Assembly (NCBI GenBank): GCA_014607495.2
Contig: CP053163.1
Span: 6,366,716 to 6,430,715 of the forward strand
Source: Carposina sasakii
Lineage: Eukaryota > Arthropoda > Insecta > Lepidoptera > Carposinidae
DNA length: 64,000 bases
Direction of reading: 5' to 3'
The stretch's first letter is position 1, and each line of letters starts with the position of its first letter. The notes beneath the pieces are model-generated. The model ran no database searches and was not told the origin of the DNA. It was given only the letters and a program-made list of their open reading frames with translations. Positions 22,176 to 32,320 of the stretch are shown here, piece after piece. The position numbers were made by a program, and so were the translations under genes.

Positions 22176-22862
22176 TTATTTTCCTAAGCCTATAACTCTA
22201 TAGAGGAACCTTCCATCATGATCATAGTAGCAATCATTAATTTTATATGTTGCACCTCTTTGGTAGGCTTTCTTTGGAACCCTTATTCTTTCTGGATAGT
22301 CAATTGGTTTTATAACTTGTTTATCTTCCTTTTGATAAGGTGCCACTGAGGTTTCAGCTGCACTTTGTAGTTGAATTTCCTTAGCCATTTCATCGTTAAC
22401 TTCTACTTTTTCAGGTTTGTTACTAATGGAATCAAGAATAATTTTATCTGAAATATCTACATTTGTACCTGTGGCTAATCTATGTTTGATTTTTGTTGTC
22501 AGTTGTTCTAAAGTAACAATTTTTGTATCTCCTTTATGGGACACTTGTTTATTACTTTGATTGTTTTTTGATTCTAGTTTATCAGTTTTACTATCTGATT
22601 GTTTGGTTTTTTCAGCTTTGTCAGCACAATTTCTTACAATTCTTTCAAATTCTCCAATTTTTTCTTGTGACAAATCAACTTTGATTGAGGACTTCCGTAA
22701 TGGTGGAATTTGCCTGTTTGAGAATTTGAGGAAGTGGTCTCTGATTTCATTTGGTATATTTAAACTGCCTTCTTTTAATTCTCTCCAGTTTCTCATTGCT
22801 GATGCATCATGTCGCGCTATGCGCTGCTCCGTTGCAGGTTTCCATGGAAATTTCAGCAGTTT
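22176..22862 (-). CDS. NGRN: Neugrin-like exon 3 (stop codon)
   Basis: It begins after ATGTTTCAG with KLLKFPWKPATEQRIARHD, completing the conserved domain, and ends at TAA. An in-frame ATG sits just upstream of the acceptor, so the exon also looks like a stand-alone reading frame. The conserved domain crossing the junction shows it is the third exon. Confidence 0.9.
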   Translation of the reverse strand, partial: KLLKFPWKPATEQRIARHDASAMRNWRELKEGSLNIPNEIRDHFLKFSNRQIPPLRKSSIKVDLSQEKIGEFERIVRNCADKAEKTKQSDSKTDKLESKNNQSNKQVSHKGDTKIVTLEQLTTKIKHRLATGTNVDISDKIILDSISNKPEKVEVNDEMAKEIQLQSAAETSVAPYQKEDKQVIKPIDYPERIRVPKKAYQRGATYKINDCYYDHDGRFLYRVIGLGK

Positions 22863-23727
22863 CTGAAACATGATTTATTGGTAATAAAGTTTATAACAAA
22901 ATATAGATATCTATTTTTCTGATGCAGAACCTAGTGAATACATGTTGATTTAAACAAATACATAGCTTATTCAATGAAGATATCCCAATGTTTTATAATT
23001 CTTCATAATACATGTGTATAATAATTATTATGATTGATTCTGACTATCACACTTTAACCTAAACTCAAAATGAGTACTACCTGTCTCTTTCTATCACAGC
23101 CATTTATGTTAGTTAAGAATGAAGAGGGACAGACCTGTCTATTTTAAGTTTACATTTAAGTGTGATGGTCAGAATCGACATTATTGTAAAGAATGAATAG
23201 GTACCTTAACTACAGGTTCAGTCACTGGGAAGCTCTCAGCCAGTCTTGCAGCCGTCCATTCATCTGGATAAGTATTAGCCAAATAACGAATCTGTTCCTT
23301 CTCACTCCAAGTCAGCAGATTGGGCATATTTTCCTTGAAATACTTCTCTTTGACTATATGATGTCGTAACTTGTATTTGCCAATAAGAGTCTCATTCAGA
23401 TGTTCATTGTAAACTTCTCCAACCTAGTGGACAATAACAAAAATTTATAACATTAAGCTGAAACCGAATACAAACTTGATACCTATATAACCTATAAACT
23501 TGTAAACTTTTGTAACTTACATTGGAAAAATCACTCTCTTGATCAATGATTTCTCCTATATTATCATCTCTTACTATTATACCTTCTTCTCGAAAAGATT
23601 TTAGTCGACTATCTATACCGGGATTTGCACGATAATGTTCATTAATGTCTATTCTTCTCGATCTTAGACTGCGAATGATAATTTTGTCACACACTTTGTA
23701 AACTTGTCTTAGTTTAAGAGCGAACAT
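22176..23727 (-). CDS. NGRN: Neugrin-like mitochondrial protein, 3 exons
   Basis: Exons on the minus strand are 23521-23727, 23205-23423 and 22176-22862, all phase 0 with GT-AG introns, giving 370 residues. Residues 1-27 start MFALKLRQVYK and are basic and non-acidic, which suggests a mitochondrial presequence. Residues about 106-175 carry the neugrin/Rrg9 signature LTWSEKEQIRYL...WTAARLAESFPV..PVVKKLLK. Residues about 230-330 are Lys/Glu/Ser-rich and probably disordered. The C-terminal end has an aromatic/charged tail (YYDHDGRFLYRVIGLGK). Human neugrin is known to support 16S rRNA and translation inside mitochondria; that role here is by family only. An AATAAA (as tttatt) follows the stop closely near 22157. 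Convergent with Crag. Confidence 0.9.
23030..23181. mobile_element. Short inverted-repeat MITE in neugrin-like intron 2
   Basis: The ends gattctgactatcacact and agtgtgatggtcagaatcg are inverted repeats of each other and match the ends of 2845-3308. The interior contains agccatttatgttagttaag, also seen near 29940 and 62730. Confidence 0.7.
23205..23423 (-). CDS. NGRN: Neugrin-like exon 2, core domain
   Basis: The acceptor is CCACTAG and the donor GTACCT. The 73 residues include YKLRHHIVKEKYFKENMPN and LTWSEKEQIRYLANTYPDEW, the conserved core. The donor is non-consensus at +4 to +5 but phase and homology support it. Confidence 0.9.
23521..23727 (-). CDS. NGRN: Neugrin-like exon 1 (start codon)
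   Basis: The ATG is at 23725-23727 in context GCAATAATG. It encodes 69 residues and ends DFSN before donor GTAAGTTAC. The Arg/Lys-rich N-terminus supports mitochondrial import. Confidence 0.88.
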
Positions 23728-23831
23728 TATTGCGATGTCTATTTAAACAATTAACATGCTAAACTAAAGAAAAAAACGATAAAACAGAAATATTGTAGGA
23801 AATCTTTGAAAAATCATGAAAATAAAGATTT

Positions 23832-24232
23832 TTTTTTAAGTTTATTCCGAAGGAAAGGCAAGGGGAACTAAGCCCATACAGCCTAATCATTGTCTAGTAA
23901 AATGAATTCTGAATTTATGATGGGTGATAATGATGATGAATGGAAACGTCGGAAAAATCCTCAAGAACGAGTTTAAAATTAGTAAAAATCAAAAATAATT
24001 GTAGAAACAACTTACATGGGCCCATAAAGAGATCGTATTCCGGCTAAAGTTTTACTCAGCTTACCTGCATATAAAACCATGCACACGCACTAGATTCACA
24101 TCACAAGTAATCAAAATATAACTTATCTACCAGAAAACATCACTTTACGGACACATGCAAGCCATTTACAAATAATTTTTGATTTTCACAAGAAAATTAC
24201 ACCCGCTCCCTTCCAGCTTTTCCCGCCGAATC
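23832..24232 (-). repeat. Three-copy repeat, inverted copy 2
   Basis: It is the reverse complement of 11230-11628, including the exon-like middle (near 24020-24062) with an AG before and a GT after. Similarity extends through both flanks. Confidence 0.8.
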
Positions 24233-24284
24233 TGAAAATAAAGACTTTTGATCGGTTTTTGTTTGTTCGACGGTTTGACAGTAG

Positions 24285-24640
24285 GGATGTACGATATTCA
24301 TCGATATCGTTGAAATATCGATATTAATCTCCGAAATATCGATAATGAAATATCGATAATTGTAACTGAAATATCGCCATATCTATATTTTTAACATGAT
24401 ATCGGATATTAATAATCCAACCTAACTTTTTTGTAATCCATAATTAAATTGTTTCTTGTATTTTTTTATAAATTCATATAAAAAATGTGATGTCCATTAT
24501 TTCTCACAATATTTTTTGCACATAACATAGAGCTGAGATCATGGTTTTCGATCGATATTATAAAATATCGATATTTTGTGCCCGATAATATCGAATTATC
24601 GATATTTAGCTATCGATATCAATATTGATATTTGACAGAC
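24285..24640. repeat. ATCGAT/TATCGATA-rich tract
   Basis: Within about 350 bp there are many ATCGAT and ATATCGATA-type words on both strands, such as aaatatcgatattttgtg and aattatcgatatttagc. TATCGATA is the known DREF/BEAF site in Drosophila, but a decayed repeat is equally possible. It is about 0.6 kb upstream of the neugrin-like start codon. Confidence 0.5.
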
Positions 24641-24659
24641 GCTTGACAGTTAACAGCTG

Positions 24660-24985
24660 TTTTTTTTAGTTTATCCCGAAGGAAAGGCAAGGAGAACTAT
24701 ACCTATACAGCCATTATCATAAGTAAATGATTTCTAAATTTATGATGGATGAAAATGAAGATGACGATGAATGGAAACGTCGGGAAAGTCCTCAAGAAGG
24801 AATGCAAAATCAGTCAAAACCAAAAATAATTACATGAGCCCATCGTATCCCGACTAAAGTTTTATTCAGCTTACCTGGACAAAAAACCATGCACACTAGA
24901 CTCACATAACAAGTAAACAAAATATAACTTATCTACCATAAAACATCACTTTACGGACACATGCAAGCCATTTACAAATAAATTC
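24660..24985 (-). repeat. Three-copy repeat, inverted copy 3 (diverged)
   Basis: It shares gtttatcccgaaggaaaggc, gaatggaaacgtcgg and aaacatcactttacggacac with copy 2. The exon-like middle is partly deleted. Confidence 0.75.
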
Positions 24986-25084
24986 CGATTTTTATTGAGT
25001 TATTGTGAGAGAAGGTAAACTAGTGTACATTAGCGAACGGAGCGCCGCCGGCGCGGCGTAGTGAACAAACTGCGGCGCTGACTG

Positions 25085-25275
25085 CGCGCATCACCTCGCT
25101 GGATTTTCAGCGATCAAATGGTAAAATTCTTGTTCTCTAGAATCTTTCCGTTCTGGTCAGGACAAGAGTAGGTACCCTAAACCGACGAGAGTGCAAGAAG
25201 AATATTATTGTAGTAGGTATATGAAGTGAAGTAGATGAAGCGAAAGAGGTTGTCAGGACCATGGCTATGTAAATT
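25085..25275. repeat. LINE 3' remnant
   Basis: It shares accctaaaccga, agatgaagcgaaagagg and gtcaggaccatgg-type sequence with 35185-35362, where ctctgcctacccctacggga follows, a common RTE-type 3' end in Lepidoptera. Confidence 0.5.
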
Positions 25276-25357
25276 TCTATGTAGATGTCCTGTAACAAAC
25301 ATTTGGTGTCCTTTAGGCCTAAATTGTTAGTTTTCTTACCCATTGAACTACGCGGCT

Positions 25358-25864
25358 CAGTGTTGGCAACCTAGAATGATGCGCTGATCGTACCAGGGGC
25401 GTAAAATTATCGTACCTGACGAAAAATTATCGTATACTTTTGAACGACATAAAAAAAAACGTTAATTATTAATAAAAATAGATATTATTACGAACTTATA
25501 TTGCGCTCAGCCGCTCGTCATGTCCTTTTTCGAATTTTATGATTTTTACATGGGTACATTGCGTACAAATGGCGCGAAAATTTGTGTGTTTCAAAAGTTT
25601 TACAAAAATAAAATGGCTCCAAAGTGGATCAGTCGATTATTAAATTTATTCATGAACACATAAAATTGACAAAATATGTAATATTGAACGAGATATATAT
25701 TTATATATTTCTTATCTATATATGAGTGAACGAAACTATCGAAATCCATTACAATTCGAAAATTATCGTACATTTGTGTACGATAATGAAACGCAATCGT
25801 ACATCGTACGCTGGTATCAAATTATCGTGCATGTACGATAATTATCGTACGGTTGCCAACACTG
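25358..25864. mobile_element. hAT-type element with 8-bp target duplication
   Basis: Ends CAGTGTTGGCAACC and GGTTGCCAACACTG are exact inverted repeats flanked by direct ACGCGGCT on both sides (25350-25357 and 25865-25872). The interior repeats aattatcgtac in both directions. No transposase. Confidence 0.88.
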
Positions 25865-26574
25865 ACGCGGCTAAGCAATGAATTGAAAAACCGAATAATT
25901 CGGCCGAATATTCGGTCCGGTTAAAGTTAAACCGTTAACCGAATATTATTCATATTCGGTTATTCGGTGAAACCAGTATTCAGCGCATCATTAGTATATT
26001 TTATTAATTTAATTGATTAGATTAGGGTATTTATTTGTTAAATTAATTTTTTTTCATTGATTTTGTGTACACGCATATCTACCCTTTATACTCAATTATC
26101 ACTTTCGCAAATGGTTTGCTGGAAGAAATCTCTCTCAGACAAACATAAGCACCCCTTTGTACATTTTCTTTCATAATTTCTGTCTGTATAAAATTGTATG
26201 TGTACAATAAAGAATAAGGTCTCTGAGGTCTTGTATAGTGAAATATATTGAGAAACATGCGTTACTCGGAAACGAACATCGTTATTAATCACATCAAAGT
26301 TTGCACCCATCGGGATTCGAATTCAGGACCTATGTCGCAGCAGTAGATACCTAGTATCTTCCTACACGCGAACGAACTCTCGGGCGTTCTCTAACGTACC
26401 TAATAGGTAAACAGGCCAAAAAGTTTCTTTGAATAGTTTTAGGTATACATTATGTGTATACCTACATAAGCTGTGTTACAGCAAAAATATGATCCCAAAT
26501 CAGGCATAGGAGTTATTAAACGGACTCTACCACAGTACGGATAGACAATGTCGGACAGGCAACGAAAATCTATA

Positions 26575-26839
26575 CAGGCTGTAACAAAAGGGGTATGTTA
26601 AGCGAAAGGCTATGTAAATAGCCCACTAAAAGGAACCTATCCACAAAATGTCAGACTTGAAATCACAATGTTTATTTTTCCAGATAGTATGGAGAAATCT
26701 TACACAACTAAGGAATGTTCATACAATCTTGAAAAATAAATATCCATGTGATTTCGAGTCTCAAATTTTGGAAATAGGTTCTCTATAATGGGCTATTTAC
26801 ATAGCTTTTCGCTTAACATACCCTTTCTGTTACACCCTG
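26575..26839. mobile_element. Near-full-length palindromic MITE, copy 1
   Basis: It is flanked by TA. The left arm (ggtatgttaagcgaaaggct and onward) and the right arm are inverted over about 110 bp each. Related copies are at 55555-55803 and 56127-56381, and a half copy at 42474-42600. Confidence 0.85.
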
Positions 26840-27228
26840 TATAAGGAACATGAACGTATAAAGAACAACGGACGTAATGCTGTCACTGCACAGATTGAAG
26901 CACCGAAATGGCGGCGCGTTAGACATGCGTGCGTTTTTTCCAGTAGGCGCCGAGCTTACTATGGATTGTATGTGTGGGTGGATAACGCGTCAATTACACA
27001 TCCCTACTCCATGGAATATCGTTGCCGAGCTTACTATGAATGCTTCACTCTGTGTAGTCACAACGCTCTGTCCGTTATTCTTTATACGTTCATGATACGG
27101 AAATACCAAAACTAACCCGTATAGATACCTAACGTCTTCTAATGAGTACATAACCAACATATAAGTTTATATTGCTACGGTACATAGGTACCTATACATA
27201 CATACATGAGTAAAGCCTTCAATCAGTC

Positions 27229-27422
27229 AGTGGTTCTATTTTTGAACGTCTTTTAGCAGCCAGTATTCTGTGTTATTCAGTATTGCCTCGCTGGCAGTGG
27301 CCTACAGTCGTTTTGATGACAAGCCGGTACCTAAGTATACCGAATACTTATTTTATTACGCGAGAAAAGTTTTGAGAGTGAACAATAAACTCTAACTATT
27401 TTTAGAATTTGGCGTATTTTTG
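27229..27422 (+). promoter_or_regulatory. Candidate noncoding first exon and start site
   Basis: TCAGTCAGTGG resembles an arthropod initiator, and TTTTTG|GTAAGT at 27422 is a strong donor. Gene CRAL-TRIO A begins coding right after an AG acceptor at 35870, so an upstream leader exon is expected. The link is inference only. Confidence 0.2.
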
Positions 27423-27841
27423 GTAAGTTTAAAATTCACTGTTGAACATAGTTTAATAATTAGGTTTTCGTTAGAATCAGTTAAAATGGTTTCGCCGGAT
27501 TCATAGTTTAGGACACTTCGCAGTTTTTTTATTCCTAGTACGAATTTTTTAATTTAATAAAATTATAAAACAAAATAATACCTAATCTTAATTAAACAAC
27601 AGTCAAACACTGATCTCCGATATTTTAATTAAACATTTATTTTGGGCGTTAGTGTTAGGTTGGTAATTGTAAAAAACCGGCCAAGTGCGAGTCGGACTCG
27701 TACTCGATGGCTTCCGTGCCTACTCGTAAAATTATAAGTAGGTACTACTTATTACAAAAAAGCAATCCAATCCAAGTTTTAGAAGTAGGTAGTAACAGTC
27801 ATTTCCCAAAATTCCCACAGAGCCTGAGATTGGCTCTATAG

Positions 27842-28026
27842 CAGGGATTCCCAATTTTTTTTCTCATAGACCCCTTTTAAAAGTTAACTGGTTCTGGTAG
27901 ACCCCCTACAGACTTACATTACATACAAATTAATTGTGAAACCCCATTTTTTCACGCCAACGTAAACCCCCATCGAGTCTCCTGTGGACCCCTGGGGGTC
28001 CTCCTGGACCACTTTGGGAACCACTG
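27842..28026 (+). mobile_element. Small hAT-type MITE with 8-bp target duplication
   Basis: It starts CAGGGATTCCCAA and ends TTGGGAACCACTG, flanked by exact CTCTATAG copies at 27834-27841 and 28027-28034. It is inverted relative to the relative at 57254-57431. Confidence 0.9.
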
Positions 28027-30555
28027 CTCTATAGTTTATGCGGATGAAGTCGGGCAGCCGCTAGTTCTGGATAATACATAAATGCAGTCATTTTTAGATC
28101 GAACTTTTTAGACAACTAAGTTTTTGCCATGAATAGCGTAAAATAAGCTTCGAATTAAATCCATGTGTCGAGTTTATAAATCCCTAATTGCCTTGGTTAA
28201 TCATAATGTTTGGATAATTCTGTGTGATACTTATGTGTTATCATCTCCTTATCTTTTAGTGAATAATAGCTTCGTGTATTTAACCTACACTGTTACTGTT
28301 AAATAATAGGATCAGTATTCATGATGTTTTCCATCCAATCATAAATAAAGACAGTTACTAATTAAGTGTATATTACCCATAATAATGTAATGTGAACTAC
28401 AACATACAGATAACTAACAAGAGAATCAGCTAAGGAACTTAGGGGTATTCTGTCAGGCGATGAGCTTCTATAGGTATTCATCGCGAAGTTTTAGTTCTGA
28501 CTTTCCTTATACTAAACGAGGCTCTAGCTAGGATCACTTCATGATCTTGCAGTTACTACCTATATAGGTATATTGTGAAATAGCGGATATTATCTAGTTA
28601 TAGATTCCGGTGAATTTTTCGATCCGGTTTAACCATCGATTTTGATCGGACATGTCACGGAGAGCAAGTTTCTTAGGTCAAGCGTATAACACTTGCGAAA
28701 CAGAATCGTAAATGGACATGTTCTTAGGTTATCGTAGTAACTTTAGCGCCTATGAGATACATTTGTGATCGTTATTGGCTCCGTGATCTACGTTTGTAAG
28801 TAACTAACTGCTGGTTTCATTTTAGTATGGATTTTATTATCGTAAATTAGTATTGACAAGCCTTCGAGAAATAATCCGTCCATACATAGGTACCTACATA
28901 GGCAGTAAATCATTCGCAGATTTTTTTTGATTTGCATATGTTTTCGTAGAGTTTACGTTTTGTTTTTACAAATTGAGGTCAAAACGAGAATAATCAAACT
29001 TCCGACGAGGAAGGAAGCTCGGTGCTCGTTTCCTTGCTCTTGACCGATTTTAAACGAGTCGCAGACATCAAAATTACGTCCTTACCAAATTCGAACGAAC
29101 ACAAAAATCAAAAAGTAAACCGGTCTCTTTGTAGGTCGTCAATTGCTTGATTTGTGAATGTTTCTCTCAGTTTATTATGAGGTTACTTAGGTACTTTCTT
29201 ATTGGATGCATCAAGAATACTATCTGACTTATTCCCATATAGGAAAACTCCTACTGGTCGAATACATACAAGTACCTACTCCTTCTGGCGCCGTCGGGTG
29301 ATTTTTATTATTTCAAGCGTCTTTGTGGATAGGTTTTGTCTTTTTAAAAAGGTATAATCTGTTGAGGGGGATTTTTAAGAATTAGAAGAACTTAGGTACA
29401 ATAATTATTGATTACCCTTAGATTAGTTAGATACCTTCAATGCCTAACCATACCCCAACAAGTAAATAAGTAAATTTGTATCTACTTTTTTTTTCTCTCA
29501 CTACACAACACATTAACCTAGTTCCACATTAAGATCCCTAAGGTCTTGTGTCGTGGGTACTAAGCAACGGTATATAAATACATAAATAAGTATAGAAACA
29601 TCCATGACTCATATATGACTTACATAAGTATAGCTTATTGAACCTACCAAACTCGTACAAAGATACGAGTAGGTACTATGTAAACCTAATTATACTTTAG
29701 GAAAATCGTGTTTCTTTATTAGTTTTCCTTGAACTTTTTTGGCGAATGTATCTGCAAACAGATATTTCCTGAACCTAAGAGTGTAGGTAGGTACACGTTA
29801 AGTATTTAATATCTAAATAAAAAACTCTTGAGATGGGAACTGGTATCTACCTCCATATTTTATTTATTATAGTGTATATATTTTCCATTTCTTTATTAAT
29901 AATTTTATTATAGTAGGTCTATCTCTCTCCGTTCTTAACATAAATGGCCGAGAGAAAAAGGACAGGTAGGGCTTTTACGGAATCGACCATAGTGTCAACA
30001 CGCAAAGTTCATGCAGGAAGTGCAGGTAAATCACGAACATTTTTTTATTGGCTGATATGGCTCTTTAGGTACATATAAAACACACCAGTTGCATCTCCGT
30101 CTGTTCATATCATAAGAGTCGAGCAACTCAGGGGTATTCTCACAGGCGATAGGCAAGCAATTTACATTTTGCCTCGGTATAATATGGCTATACGATCCCC
30201 TTCGTAATCTTGCAGTACTTACTAGATACTCCATTATGGTAACCAGTCGTGTGCCACCTCGTACTTTGCCGCTGTCCTTAGTAAAAAAGACGGTAAAATA
30301 GTAGGTCAATAGGTACCACCTACTTGGTTAGCAATAGCATTATACGGAAAAACCTGGCCATTAGGTACCTATGTTTGTAAATATTTACTATCACTTTAAT
30401 ATTAATTATTAAGGTTTGACTGAGAAGTCACAGAGAACGGAATCAACCGAGGCTACTTATATTCGTTTACTTTGGTCGGTACACAAAGTACGGAAAAATA
30501 TGTGTTTTTACAAATTGACTTTTTTATCTTGGCAAAGTAACTAAATGTACCTATA

Positions 30556-31112
30556 CAGGATGTTTTTTGTCATCAACGAACATTTTTCACCATGGAAACA
30601 TAATACTTACCTGGAAGGTGTCTGGTTTCCAAAATATTGAGATCAGAAAGTTGTGTTATCATCAAGATTGTTTTTTTAGATATGCACGTATAAGTATTAA
30701 CATAACATAAGGTTCTGGGTTCGAATCCCGGTAGGTGCAAACATTGATATGATGAATATCGATGTTTGTTTCCGAGTCATGGATGTTTCTATACTTATCT
30801 ATGTATTTATATACCGTTGCTTAGTACCCACGACACAAGACCTTAGGGATCTTAATGTGGGACTAGGTTAATGTGTTGTGTAGTGTGTGAATATTAATAT
30901 ATATTAATCAATGTTCAATGTTTAACATTTATGCCGGAAAAAAAATTATATTAAAAACCAACGCAAACACTGGAGACCTGTACCTTACGCGTCACCAAGT
31001 CAATAAAAAAATCCTAAAAAATTAAAACCCTTTCCCAGCAGTAGCAATTTTTTTGGCATGGGTAAACTTAATACTTAAATGTAGACGTTGGCAACAAAAA
31101 AAAAACATCCTG
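30556..31112 (+). mobile_element. CAGGATG MITE copy, split by a SINE
   Basis: The left part, with tgtctggtttccaaaatatt, and the right part, with ggcaacaaaaaaaaaacatc, belong to the CAGGGTG family. Between them, about 30700-30905, lies a SINE with B box ggttcgaatcccgg and the tail gtgggactaggttaatgtgt. Confidence 0.65.
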
Positions 31113-31573
31113 CATAATAACCTTATGTACACGTATACTTGGGTACAGTCTGTAGCTGAACAATTATGGCCTCTGGATTTCTTTGATTATTCTCATCGTT
31201 ACGGCCGGTAAGGCGGGTGCCTAACGCCAACCCTCCTTGGGTAGGTATAACTAAGTGGCAATTTTAGAAAATCCGTACATTAAGTGGTGGTGTGCTGGTG
31301 GTTCTAATGGCAGCAATTATTTACTCCGCCACCATGCCTAATTTTAAACAAAATTGATATTTTAGTAGATAGTCCCTAAAGTTACCTATGTAATGGCAAA
31401 ACCTTGAAATAAGAAGGAAGGTAAGTACCGAAGTATAATTTTAGTAGTAGGTATAGTACTTACCTACCTACTACGATTTAGTCGCTCCAGGCGCCAAATA
31501 AAAGTCAGGGAAACGATTTTAATATTTCAGGTATTTTTTTAGTCGTATGCAATTTGCATTGTCTTTTAGAAAT

Positions 31574-31774
31574 GAAATGATTTTTTTTACATGAAAAATG
31601 TTAGATACACGCGTCTACGTGCATTAAAAAAAATGCAATCTGATAACTCAACTTTGGACCATAATATCTTGGAAACCAGACGCTTCCCAGATCATGCTTC
31701 CATAGAGAAAAATGTTAGTGATGATGAGGAGAATGCGTGGTGTTCGGAAACGTTGACGACGAAAAAACATCCTG
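31574..31774 (-). mobile_element. CAGGATG MITE fragment
   Basis: Reverse-complement copy of the first about 200 bp of the family, ending CATCCTG at 31774 followed by TA. Confidence 0.75.
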
Positions 31775-32175
31775 TATAAGCCTACTGCCATGAGAAACAA
31801 GTAAAACTTACCTACTCTACAGCAAAGCAAACGCTGACGCATATACTCGTAAGTCCGGCTGGCGGCATGCGGCATCGACATTTCACATTCCGAATGCATC
31901 CAGCCATGGCCGCTTCTAGGGCAAGCTTCTTTGAGCAAGTGCAGACAATAGCATAGCATGAATGTTAATATGATGACAGTGTAGAGTTTTGGAACATTTA
32001 TACACGACTAACTGTTGCCCGCGACTCCGTATGCGTGGACTACAGAACCTGCTAGATATCTGGGTTTCTTCTTTGACAATTTATTAGATATTTTTACGCC
32101 ATTTAGGGAAAAAATTTAAATGTACTATAATATCATATCTATTAAAGTATTCTAATCAGAAGACTAATATTTAAG

Positions 32176-32320
32176 AAATCCAAAAACCCGACTGCTTAAA
32201 AAACTGAAAAGAAAAAAAACAAGCACTTAGATAATATTATAGAATTCTAGACACATCTAAGTACTTATTTTTTTTCTTTTCAGTTTTTTAAGCAGTCAGG
32301 TTTTTGGATTTTTTAAATTT
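32176..32320. repeat. Long hairpin, about 55-bp arms
   Basis: The arm aatccaaaaacccgactgct and following A-rich sequence is repeated inverted, ending aagcagtcaggtttttggatt, with a short loop of about 30 bp. Few mismatches. Confidence 0.85.

Noticed and set aside
22561..22866. 101-residue + strand frame
   Set aside because: Antisense shadow of the neugrin-like last exon.
26877..27095. 72-residue + strand frame
   Set aside because: Two internal near-repeats (ELTM..) suggest repeat DNA; no family match.
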